Assembly: GCF_018446385.1 (NCBI RefSeq) | Contig: NC_055991.1 | Coordinates: forward strand, 116,417,794-116,481,793 | Direction of reading: 5' to 3' | Source of the DNA: Zingiber officinale | Taxonomy: Eukaryota; Streptophyta; Magnoliopsida; Zingiberales; Zingiberaceae | DNA length: 64,000 nt | Part shown: one piece after another, positions 21,449 through 31,463 of the stretch | Numbering within the stretch: the first letter of the stretch is position 1 | Layout of the letters: each line of letters starts with the position of its first letter | Notes under the pieces: generated by a model | Told to the model about the DNA's origin: nothing | The model's database searches: none | The model's input: only the letters and a program-made list of their open reading frames with translations | Translations under genes and position numbers: made by a program

Positions 21449-22735
21449 TAGGAAACTAAGTGGATTTTGGACAGTAGTTACTCCAAACATATGACTGGAG
21501 ATCACACCAAATTCACTCAACTTACTTACAAAAGTCTAGGAACAGTTGTCTTTGGAAACAACGGCAAACTCAAGGTAATTGGCATAGGTAATATCGAACT
21601 AAAAATTGACTTTATTATTACAAATGTTTTACTTGTTGAAAATTTCAAGTATAATCTCCTGAGTATCAGTCAATTGTGTGGTACTAGATATAAGGTTAGG
21701 TTTTTATCTACAGAATGCCTAATCAAACACCTAGACAACCCTAACATAAGCCTAAAAGGATTTAGAAAAGACAACATCTATGCAATCAACTTAACCACTT
21801 CTTCAATTAAGTGTTACTTAACACAAAAAGAAGAAACCTGATTATGGCATAGAAGAATGTCACACACAAATTTCAGAAATATAAGCAAACTAAATGGATT
21901 AGTTAGAGGACTACCAAAATTACCTAACTTAGATTCAACCATATGTAATGCTTGTCAACAAGGTAAACAAACAAAATCTACCCACAAACCAACTAATCAA
22001 TCACAAACCAACTCAATATTAGAACTTTTGCACTTAGACCTATTTGACTCCCATGGAGTCAAATCAATAAATGGAAGCTTATATTGTCTAGTAATAATAG
22101 ATGACTATTCTAGGTTCACTTGGGTCAAATTCTTAAAAAATAAAGATGAAATCTTTGAAATATTTACAAATTTTTGCAAACAAATTGAGAATGAAAAAGA
22201 TATTAAAATTAAAAGAATTAGAAGCGACAATGGGGGAGAATTTAAAAATCATAATTTTAGTAAATTTTGTCTTGAAAACGGATATCATCATGAATTTTCG
22301 TGTCCCCCCCCCCCCAACAAAATGGAATTGTAGAAAGAAAAAATAGAACCCTACTTGAAGCTTCCAGAACTATGCTAAATGAGTACAATCTACCTAAGTA
22401 TTTTTGGGCAGAAGTTGTCAGTACAGCTTGTTATGTGCAAAATAGAAACAAAATGGGTATTTAGAAACAAATTAAGTGAAACTGGGGAAATTACTAGAAA
22501 TAAAGCCAGACTAGTTGCTAAAGGGTTCAGTCAAGTAGAAGGACTTGACTATGATGAGACTTATGCCCCGGTAGCCAGATTAGAGTCCATTAGAATGTTA
22601 CTTAGCTATGCAGCCCACAAAGAGTTCAAATTATATCAGATGGACGTTAAATTTACGTTCCTAAATGGACTAATAAAAGAAGAAGTCTACGTAGGACAAC
22701 CACCTGGGTTTGAAAATCTAGAAAAATTTCCTTAG
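21449..22735 (+). pseudogene. Element A pol: protease, integrase, RT fragment
   Basis: The protease site reads WILDSSYSKHMTGD (21461 on) where the family has DSG-C, so the glycine of the catalytic triplet is serine. A TGA at 21839 stands in the WLWHRR motif. The integrase core follows: ICNACQQGKQT zinc part, HLDLFDS, VIIDDYSRF, RSDNGGEF. A run of twelve C (22304-22315) throws the frame just before the NGIVERKNR motif, which continues in another frame. At about 22441 the integrase end is joined directly to RT ([32 protein letters not shown]), which stops at 22735 after GQPPGFEN. The YVDD box and RNase H are deleted. Confidence 0.87.
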
Positions 22736-23856
22736 AAATCATGTTCCCCTAGGGCTAGTATCTGAGTATCTCACCAACACCTTAGGATTCCCTTGTTTGT
22801 GATTGCCAAATATAGAAAGGGGTGAGATGTATAGGCAGATTGCCTGGACTTAAGATGCTTATGTCAGCGCATCGATATAAGTCTGGGCATTAAATACAAA
22901 ACAGACATTGTTCAAGTTAAGTTACTCAGTTTAGTCAAACACTAACTGATTTCAATGCACTTAACTTGACTAACCAAGTGAAAGTTGCTATCTTTTGATA
23001 GTTAGTAAGTACCTAATTGGTTAGACAGTTGTTTTAAATATTAGGTTTAGGGGGAGGATTAAATCAATCTATTTTCATACTTAATACCAAAATTATTTTC
23101 TCCGTTTTAAAAGTAATGTCTTTTCTTAAAAATTTTCTAAAACCCGATCTTTAGAAATCTAATTTGAAAACTAGCTTTTATAAAACTAAGTTTTTAAATT
23201 GGCTTTCAAAATTAAATCTTTTACAAACTTAGTTTTGAAAAATAAATTTTAACTAGTTTTGAAAAGTAGATTTTTCAAACTTAGTTTTGAAATTTTAATT
23301 TTGAAAACTTATATCTGAAAAGTGTTTCAAAGTTAAAACTTATTTTGAAAACTTAAAACTTAATCTTGAAATTTGGAACTTATACACTTATGTTTGAAAA
23401 TTAGACTGTCTAAACTTAGCTTTCCTAAACTTATACTTGAAAATTAGCTTTTCAAATTTTTGATTAGAAAATTCTTTCTAAGTTTGAAAATTCATTTTGA
23501 AAAATAAGTTATTTTGCAAAAATTATCTTTAAAAATTACTCAAAATATACTAACTCATTACTAAGTTATCTTGCTACAATTATCTTTAAACAAGTTTTCA
23601 AAAGTTTAAACTCCCCCAAGTTAAGTTGACATCATCTCTTGCAATTTTTACTTTGTCTGTATTCTGTAATATTGATTACTTGACCTATGTCCTTATTTGA
23701 TGAATGCCAAAGGGAGAGGGATAGGTGGTTAAGTTAGAGCAACAAAATGTCAAATTTAAAAACTAACTTAAACCTTAAAAACCATGCCTGTTTTTTTTAC
23801 TTGCACATTTTTTCACTAACTTAACCAGGTTGTCATTCCATAAAAAAAGGGGAGAT
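22736..23856 (+). other. Element A 3' internal region, non-coding
   Basis: Similar in order to 8140-9327 of copia-1: a CATCTCAC-type pairing (TATCTCACC 22766 / GTGAGATG 22823), the words GTCTGGGCATTAAATAC, AT-rich runs of TTTTGAAAACTTA, and a polypurine tract AAAAAAAGGGGAGA (23842-23855). No ORF is supported. Confidence 0.7.
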
Positions 23857-24969
23857 TGTTGGTGTGGTTAGCACTAACGGTCTAACTCAGGTTTTGATGA
23901 ATGACAAATCATGTTAAGTTAGGTATGTCGTTGTCTAACACTCTGGTCGAGTGTGCAGGCGAAGTCCAGACAGGTCGACGGGCTAACCGGATGTCTGGCA
24001 CGAAGCCCAGCTAGGTCGACAGGTTGACTGGATAGCTGGCACGAAGTCCAAGCGGGTCGACGGGCTGACCAGACGCTTGGCACGAAGTCCAGCTAGGTCG
24101 ACGGGCTGACCGGATAGCTGGCGAGAAGTCCAGACGGGTTGAAGGGCTGACCGGACGTCTGGCGGGTAAGAATCGTAAGTCACTAGAGGGGAGTGATTGT
24201 GAGGACGCGTTCCCAGGAAGAGAACTTAGGCGTCGATCTGACTTAGAACCATTTCGGAACTCTAAGTCGAGATCTTAACTAGATTTCGGTCTCAGAAAGA
24301 CGGAATCTAATTCATACTCTTTATGTTGAAATTATAAACTGTGCTAATACTATGTCTTGCAGGATATATATTATATATTTGCCTCGGGCTAACCTTTTCT
24401 TGCAGAGAAGGACTTTCTGGAGAAAGGTAGTCCGGGCACCCGGAGTCCAAGCGCCCGGAAGGGATCCGGGCGCCCGGAGGCAAGTTTTATCCTGATCGCG
24501 GCGTCGACATGTGGAGCTCGCTGGTTGGGCCTGCTACGTCACACTAGGGTGTCTGGAAGGGATCCAGGCGCCCCGAGCATCCTATAAAAGGAGGGTCAAA
24601 GGCGGAGCTCAAAACACAACTCAGAATTGACGATATGCTCTCCTGCGCTCCTACGACGTTGTGACACTACTCCGACAAAGCTCTATTCCTTTCCTATTGT
24701 TTTATATTTGTCGATATTTTATTTCTATCTTCTCTGTACTTAATTTTTGTAATCAATCATTCGAATTGTTAGTAGATTGTCCAACGAAAGTATTCAACGA
24801 GTACGGGCCTTGGAGTAGGAGTCGACACAGACTCCGAACCAAGTAAAAACGAACCTGTGTTAGCTTTGTTTCTTTTCGCTTATATTTTCCGCTGCGCTTA
24901 ACTCTTTTTGAAGAATTTCTTGTTATCAATATTCACCCCCCCCCTCTATCGATTCTTCACGGTCCAACA
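23857..24969 (+). repeat. 3' LTR of element A
   Basis: Starts TGTTGGTGTGG after the polypurine tract and ends CCAACA. It contains the 41-base hairpin units (23959-24164), the core GAGGACGCGTTCCC...GGCGTCG (24202-24235), GGGCGCCCGG palindromes (24430-24480), TATAAAAG at 24583-24590 and a nine-C run before the end. The next bases, CTAAC, would be the right TSD. Confidence 0.87.
23959..24164 (+). repeat. Five 41-base tandem hairpin units in the element A LTR
   Basis: Each unit is GAAGTC + left arm + GGTCGACGGGCTGACCGG-like loop + right arm. Arms per unit: CCAGAC/GTCTGG, CCAGCTA/TAGCTGG, CCAAGCG/CGCTTGG, CCAGCTA/TAGCTGG, CCAGACG/CGTCTGG. All five pairs are fully complementary although the arms differ between units; most loops also contain GGTC...GACC. 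Confidence 0.85.
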
Positions 24970-25762
24970 CTAACGTGAGGGCGGCTTGTCTGAGTGTGTG
25001 CAAAGCCCTCGCCTTGTCGTTCCTGTCACCACCCTCCGTCATCCACTCGTGGGAACCTTTCTAGGAGGTACCAGGTCAACCAGGCGTCTCGATGACTTTC
25101 CGTCAACACCAGCGACAACGCGGTCATCCTCTGTCCGACTCAGCTTCCGAATGGGATCAGATAACAAGGAACCGCTCGAGGACACAATTGAGCATTGAGT
25201 TTAACTCCAAAGAGCAGTGTGATGCAGTATTGAAAGGAGGACCATACATTGTCTATTGCTGTCCACTCTACCTCAAAGCCATGCCGGAAAGCTTCACTTT
25301 CCAACCTGGCGTGCAAACACAAATGCCCCTTGGATGCAAATCTACGGATTGCCCGTAGACTTTTGGTTGATTTCGGGCCTCAGGAAAATAGCATCATGAA
25401 TAGGAACTCCTCTATACACGGACGTCTTCACCAAAATGAGAGGTCGTGTGAGCTTTGCAAGGGTGTTGGTGGAAGTAGATGTCACAAAGGAACTGTCAAA
25501 AACCATCACAGTAGTACTGCCAGATGGGAGGAAGGAAGAACTCCAGCTACGCTTTGAAATTGTTCTAAAGTTTTACTTCTGTAGGAATCTAGGGCACTAT
25601 AGATCACATTGCGCTTTCGCGCCAAACACTAACAATCAAGCTGAGCACGTTAGTCAAGCTATGATTCCAGTGGAAAAGACGCCCAATCTGAAAGATTCAA
25701 GCATACACACAGCTAGGAACCCAGGAGAGCAGCAAGATAAAAGCAAGACCCCAATTGGCACA
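24970..25762 (+). pseudogene. LINE ORF1 (DUF4283-like domain and zinc knuckle), 5' part of LINE-1 copy
   Basis: From about 25090 the reading shows the RNA-binding DUF4283-type fold of plant L1 LINE ORF1 proteins (EFNSKEQCDAVLKGGPYIV, YLKAMPESFTF, MPLWMQIYGLP-like with a frame break near 25330, FTKMRGRVSFARVLVEVD). A CCHC-like end, FCRNLGHYRSHC, follows near 25580. The protein would coat LINE RNA. Several frame changes make it dead. It is cut at 25762 by copia element C and its continuation is at 46908. The left end abuts the LTR of element A. Confidence 0.8.
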
Positions 25763-26039
25763 TGTTGATAAAATTAGTGTGTTAGTGGGCATATTTTAAT
25801 TGAGTTAGTGGAGAGAAATAATAGGGTAATGAGTGTAATATGGTGTTAGTGATTAATGAGTTGGTAAGTTGAGTTAGTGGTGGAGGATAGTGGTTAATGT
25901 TGTAGTGTTAGTGGAGTTAGTTGATTTTTTAATATGTGATGTATTAGCCTATAAATAGGATATGTAATGATCAATGAATGTGTGTTAAAAACTTATTTTT
26001 TTTATCCTCGTGTCCTCAACTCATCTATTTTTCTTATCA
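25763..26039 (+). repeat. 5' LTR of element C
   Basis: TGTTGATAAAATTAG ... TTTTTCTTATCA, 277 bases, the same length as the 3' LTR when its insert is removed. CTATAAATAGG near 25950 is a likely TATA box. Confidence 0.88.
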
Positions 26040-26040
26040 G

Positions 26041-26052
26041 TGGTATCAGAGC
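26041..26052 (+). promoter_or_regulatory. Primer-binding site of element C
   Basis: TGGTATCAGAGC one base after the LTR; initiator tRNA-Met type. Confidence 0.85.
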
Positions 26053-26070
26053 GAGGTTTCGAAGAGAGTT

Positions 26071-26960
26071 ATGTCTTCCAAAAGTTTTGTACAACCTGTC
26101 ATTCCTCGATTTAATGGTCACTATGACCATTGAAGCATGTTCATGGAGAATTTTTTAAGATCCAAAGAATATTGGACGGTCGTGATTTCTGGAGTAGCAG
26201 ACCGATAGAAGGTGTTGCGCTAACAGATGCGCAATTGAAAGATCTTAAAGAAAAGAATTATCTCTTCCAAACTATTGATCGCTCAATCTTGGAAATCATT
26301 CTCTGCAAGGATATTGCCAAAGATATCTGAGATTCTATGAAAAAGAAATACCAAGGTACGACAAGAGCTAAGAGGCAGCAGCTTTAAGCACTTCGTTCAG
26401 AGTTCGAAATACTCCAAATGAAATCAGGAGAATCAGTTTCAGATTATTTTTTAAGAACGATGGCAATCGTTAACAAAATGCGGATCCTTGGCGACAAGAC
26501 AAAGGATGTTATCATCATCGAAAAAATTCTTCGATCTATGACACCAAAATTTAATTTTGTTGTCTGTGCCATTGAAGAAGAAAATGATGTAAGTCTACTT
26601 TCAATTGATGAATTACAAAGTTCATTATTAGTACATGAGCAGAAAATCAACCAATATGAAAAAGAAGAGCAAGCATTAAAGGCTTTATCAGAAAATCACT
26701 CTACAAATGGTAGAAGTGATAGAGGACGAGGAAGAGGCAGAGGACGAGGAAGAGGAGGTAGAAACAACAATGATTATGGGAACCAACAATAAAATCAACA
26801 CCAAAAAAGCTATTTTCAAAAAAAGAGATAGAGGGCATGGAGTCCATTATTCTACAACGAATAGAACAAAGTCAACAGACAAGTCTAATGTTGAATGTTA
26901 CTGATGTCATAGGTATGGCGATTATAGATAAGAATGTTATACTAATTTGAAGAAATAAAA
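26071..26960 (+). pseudogene. Gag of element C
   Basis: ATG at 26071 (MSSKSFVQPVIPRFNG). The UBN2-type Gag core follows with several stops at former Trp or Gln codons (for example near 26132 and 26328). The best preserved part (26418-26790) reads SVSDYFLRTMAIVNKMRILG and ends in RGRGRGRGRGG. In the zinc knuckle near 26896 a TGA falls between the first two cysteines, the histidine has become Asp, and a TAA follows. The gene is clearly long dead. Confidence 0.8.
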
Positions 26961-26991
26961 TAGAGATCAGACTAACTTTGCAGAAGAAGAA

Positions 26992-28480
26992 GTGCCCCTT
27001 TTAATGGTATGTCACGAGAAAGAGAAAACTCAACGAAATATATGGTGTTTAGATATAGGTTGCATCAATCACATGTGTGGAGAAAAGGATACATTTTCAG
27101 ACTTAGATGAATCTTTTCATAGTTCTGCCAAATTTGGCGATAATTCTATAATTTCTGTTATGGGAAAAGGAAAGATAACCATACAAGTAAAAGGAGATTC
27201 TACCCATATTATCTCTAATGTTCTTTTTGTGTCAGATTTAAAAACTAATTTGCTTAGTGTGGGTCAATTACAAGAAAAAGGATAAGAAATTGCTATTAAA
27301 GAAGGAGTTTATTGGATTCAAGATGCAAAGTTGGGCTTAATTGCGCAAGTTAATATGACAACAAATCGTATGTTTCCACTTTATCTTCATACTACATCAC
27401 ATTCATGTGTTTTCGGCAAAATTTGATGATGAGCCATGGTTATGACACTTTCACTATGGGCATCTAAATTTTGGTAGATTGAAAACACTAAAACAGAATA
27501 ATATGGTGATCGATCTTCCTCAAATTACATCTCCTTCTCAAGTTTGTGAAGAATGTGTTGTTAGCAAATAACACCATAATCAATTCCCACAAGGAAAAAC
27601 TTGTAGAGCAAAGGCGGCATTGGAACTTATTCATTCAGATATTTACAAACCAATAACACTGCATTATAATGGAGGTAAAAGATACATAATTACCTTTATT
27701 GATGATTATAGTCGCAAAATATGGATTTATTTGTTGCAAGAAAAATTTGAAGCCTTTACGGCTTTCAAAAATTATAAAGTACTTGTCAAGAAAGAAATTG
27801 GCAACTCTATTAAAGTCCTGCATGCAGATCATGGTGGAGAATATAACTCACATGAATTTGTAAATTTTTGTGAGAATCATGGAATCAAGAGGCAACTTAC
27901 AATAGCTTACACACCTCAACAAAATGGTGTATGTGAGAGGAAGAACCGCACTATTATGAATATGGTGCGAAGCCTTCTGACGATAAGTGGTATTCCTAAA
28001 AGTTTTTAGCCAGAAGCAGTTAATTAGAGCATCCATATATTGAATAGAAGTCATATATTATCTATTCAAAACATGACACCGGAGGAAGCTTGAAGTGGAA
28101 AAAAATCGACTGTTGATCATTTTTGAATTTTTTGGTGTATCGCTTATGCCCATATTCCAGATGAAAGGAGAAAGAAACTAGACAACAAAGGTGAAAAATG
28201 CATTTTTCTTGGTATGAGTAATACATCAAAAGCTTATAGATTATATAATCCCTATACTAAGAAAATCACTATAAGTCGTGATGCTATTTTTGATGAAAAA
28301 GACACTTGGCCATGAAATCAAAATGGCATTAAAAAACCTACCCCTGTTGATTTTAATGATGATGAGAAAGTACCACAGCCTATGGAGAATGAGCAACATG
28401 AGGAAGTCTCTTAAAATATTCCTATAACAGATCAAAGTTCGATTGAAGCAGAATCACAAAGGCCACAACGTGTTCGAAGA
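26992..28480 (+). pseudogene. Protease and integrase of element C
   Basis: Protease: WCLDIGCINHMCG (27043-27081), where ATA at 27055-27057 turns the usual DTG into DIG. A GAG-pre-integrase stretch with stops follows. Then comes the integrase core (HSDIYKP, ITFIDDYSRKIW, LHADHGGEY, AYTPQQNGVCERKNR; acidic D, D, E visible) and the C-terminal part ending KAYRLYNPYTKKITISRD. At least six nonsense codons are scattered through it. Confidence 0.8.
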
Positions 28481-28492
28481 AGATCAACATGG

Positions 28493-29148
28493 ATGTCTGA
28501 TTATGAGGTGATTGGAATTGATCAAGGTGATGATCCTCTTACACATTTTTCTTTGTTTTCAGATTGTGCCCCCACTATTTTTGAAGTGGCTATTAGAGAA
28601 TTAAAATGGAGAACGGCTATGGATGATAAAATTACAGCAATTAAAAAAATAATACATAGGAGTTATGTGACCTTCCTAAAGGGCAAAAGACTATTGGTGT
28701 AAAGTGGGTTTACAAGACAAAGTTAAATGAACATGATGAGATTGACAAGTACAAAGCACGCTTGGTGGTGAAGGGCTATAAGCAAGAGTTTGGTGTTGAC
28801 TATAAAGAAGTTTGTGCTCTTGTAGCAAGACATGATATAATCAGAGTGGTGATAGCAATAACGGCATAAAATTCATGGTCTATCTTTCAATTGGATGTAA
28901 AATCTGCATTCCTCCATGGAGATTTGAAAGAAGAGGTATTTATCGATCAATCTCCGGGTTATGTGAAATTTGGTAATGAGCATAAAGTTTATAGATTAAG
29001 GAAAACTCTATATGGATTAAAACAAGCCCCACAGGCTTGGTATAATTGTATAGAAACTTATTTTTTAAAGGAAGACTTTCAAAAGTGTTCTTATGAACAT
29101 GCTCTTTTTATTAAGACTGATGATGGAGGAAAAATATTGATAGTTTAT
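28493..29148 (+). pseudogene. RT of element C, N-terminal part
   Basis: Linker (MSDYEVIGID) then [69 protein letters not shown]. The reading stops exactly before the catalytic box because element D is inserted at 29148; the box itself is at 42990. Confidence 0.85.
29144..29148 (+). repeat. Left target-site duplication of element D
   Basis: TTTAT here against TTTGT at 42986-42990; one substitution. Placing TTTGT at the site restores the RT reading of element C across the junction. Confidence 0.8.
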
Positions 29149-30125
29149 TGATCCTGTCCGGAGTCTGAGTCAGATGAAGGTCGGATGAAGTGTTGTTAGC
29201 GTTGACGGGGAGGAGACTATGATGTTGCAGCCGCACGGGCCCGGCAGAACTGCTGGACCTGCGCTAGCAGTATCAAACCTCTGCACACACTCAGACAAGC
29301 ACACGGAACGTTAGAGACCAAGAACCAGGGAAAAAGTCCCCGAAGAAGGCCTTCCGATGTTCAAGTCAGGTACTTTCCCCCAGAAAAATTGTGTATGAAG
29401 GAAGAAGAAAAGTTGGCAAGTGTGCGTCCCTGTGCAAGGGAGAGGACGCCCCTTTCTATATGACAATACGTACCTTATGGAGACCGACCTCAGTCAGAGG
29501 ATGTCGGATGTCAGGATTTGTTGAGAGGTGGAGGACACATGACTTTCTCCTATATACTGGAGGAAAGTTCTACTGACAGATGATCCTAACAACTGGAATA
29601 TTCCCTGACATACAGTAGATATTCTCTGACAGGTAGTTACGATTCCCTGACCTCTTGTCGCATAGTGCCTTCTATCTTGCCCGGGTATGATTGAAACAAC
29701 CCTAGTCGGTATGTTGAGTGTTGATGAATAGACTGGTCGGGCCTCTTCTGTCGACTTTTTCTAACCCCCCCCCCCCCCCCGAGAGGGATAAGTTTGCTCA
29801 CGTGGGTCAGCCTGACCATCCCAGATTGGTAAATCCAGGTCGAGTTTGGTCCTGACCGCTCTTCTTGCCACGACCCTAGTTTCCCGACCGAGAGATTCCT
29901 TTCTGCCTTCAGACACAAGACGACCCCGAGTGGTCCCCCTACTGTTCCACCTCCTTGATTTCCGACTGCCATGTCTCTTGACTTCTGACTGCCACGTCCC
30001 TTGACTTCCAACTACCACGCCCCTTGACTTCTGACTGTCACATCCCTTGACTTCTGACTGTCATGTCTCTTGACTTCTAACTATCACGTCTCCTTGACTA
30101 GACTCTATCATTATGCACCGTATCA
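29149..30125 (-). repeat. 3' LTR of element D
   Basis: 977 bases, matching 42016-42985. It contains a run of sixteen C (29765-29780) and TGACTTCTGACTGCCACGTC-like repeats of about 20-25 bases (29945-30095). On the minus strand a polypurine tract, GACTTGGGGGAGGCTTG (30126-30142), lies just before it. Confidence 0.85.
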
Positions 30126-30492
30126 CAAGCCTCCCCCAAGTCTAGTTGAAGGAGGCCCATGTCCGACTGACTAGACCATAATCCAATCTCACTTGGCCCT
30201 GCTACTGCGACATTAACTACTTCTTCCTTTCCCCGAGCCCTTGGAAATTTACCATGCTCTCGGATGTTGTACCATTTCTCGGATCTTTGTGTTGCTACTT
30301 CAATTCCCATATCTTGGAATACACACCATGCCCCTCTTCAATTCCCAGATCTTGGAATACACACTGTGTCCCTAAATGCGACACCATTTCCTATATGTCG
30401 CTGCATGCCCCAAGGATGACTCTTCACTTCTATCTCTTTAAGAAGAGTTGATCCCTCTCCTACCCTTATGCTTTCCTTGTATTCCTTCAGGC

Positions 30493-30931
30493 CATGGAAT
30501 CTATAGTGGAGCCTGATGAAATATCATCTTTACGCCAACAACTCACCCATCTAACTCAGTTACTTGCCTATAAGGATGAGGCCTTATTGGAGATGACACA
30601 CAGCAGGGACCTCCAGTCTTCCCTCTGTCGACAGATGAAATAACTTTGGTTAGCCGCTAAGTCTCGAACCCGAGCTGAGGTGGCTTTGAAGCATAAGGCT
30701 CATGCAGATCTGGAGAGTCAGACTCACTTTATCGCATATTTGAAGATAAAACATGAGAACTCTCTGACCCTTCTCCAAGAAGAAGGTCGGCTAAAAGATG
30801 AAACTATCGCCCAACAATATCGCTCCATTCAATGTATCAAGACAAAACTGATACAGGTACGAGCCCAACTGGAGCAAGCAAGTCAGGCAGATCATTCTAG
30901 CTGTCCATGTCAATCTGACCCTGTTAACTGA
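30493..30931 (+). pseudogene. Antisense ORF of element D, coiled-coil type
   Basis: On the plus strand, opposite to gag-pol, ATG at 30493 opens MESIVEPDEISSLRQQLTHL; a TAA near 30640 splits the frame and it continues to 30931 (ALKHKAHADLESQ ... KTKLIQVRAQLEQA). Heptad-like L/I spacing and high Q/E/K content suggest a long coiled coil. It lies between the LTR and the tandem repeats. No function is known to me; a similar antisense gene is known from Tat-lineage elements. Confidence 0.6.
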
Positions 30932-31119
30932 GAAGAGATTGGGCATTACTTACACTTTTGGTATGATAATGTATTTTGAAGAATGCCTTCTAAACTTTAT
31001 CAAATAAATGTCAATCAAGCCCGGCTGCAGGTCTTTGTTCATGTTTGTCTCCTATGCTTCCTTCTCTTCTTTGGCACTTCTCCTTTTGTGTGGTTCTCGA
31101 ATTGATAAATACGAAAATA

Positions 31120-31463
31120 TACTCACCGGTAGTTTGCGCTAAGGCGAGAGTCTGGAATCCCGATCGAGAGGTTGTTGGTCGCGAGAGCATGCTCGCTTAT
31201 AACTCATATTGGGGCGAGAGTCTGGAAGCGTGAGAGTATGTTTACTTATAACTCCCACTGGGGTGAGAGTCTGGAGGCACGAGAGGATGCTCACTTATAA
31301 CTCGCACTGGGGTGAGAGTCTGGAGCCAGACTGGGAGGTCGTTGGTCACGAGAGCATGCTCGCTTATAACTCGCACCGGGGCGAGAGTCTAGAAGCGTGA
31401 GAGTGTGCTCACTTATAACTCACACTGGGACGAAAGTCTGGAGCCCGACTGGGAGGTCGTTGG
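31120..31463. repeat. GAGCATGCTC tandem repeats of element D, left block
   Basis: Units of about 48 and 69 bases built on CGAGAGCATGCTCGCTTATA, AACTCGCACTGGGGCGAGAG and TCTGGAGCCCGACTGGGAGG. The block is cut by unit E at 31464 and continues at 36307. Confidence 0.85.

Larger units (their letters stand above)
10379..24969 (+). mobile_element. SIRE-like Ty1/copia element 'A', degenerate, hosting element B
   Basis: Order: 5' LTR lacking its start, primer site (11287-11298), gag split by element B, a gag-pol spacer with the conserved non-coding module, protease, integrase, a fragment of RT, a long 3' region, polypurine tract and a full 3' LTR (23857-24969). Two internal deletions are visible: one joins the integrase core to the RT start near 22441, the other removes the rest of RT and all RNase H at 22735. 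The right end abuts LINE ORF1 sequence; the left TSD was lost with the LTR start. Confidence 0.85.

Noticed and set aside
29637..30310. Minus-strand ORFs of 70-124 codons in the LTR of D (also 42547-42878)
   Set aside because: Located in LTR and leader sequence with simple repeats (TGACTTCTGACTGCCACGTC-like); frames differ between the two LTRs.
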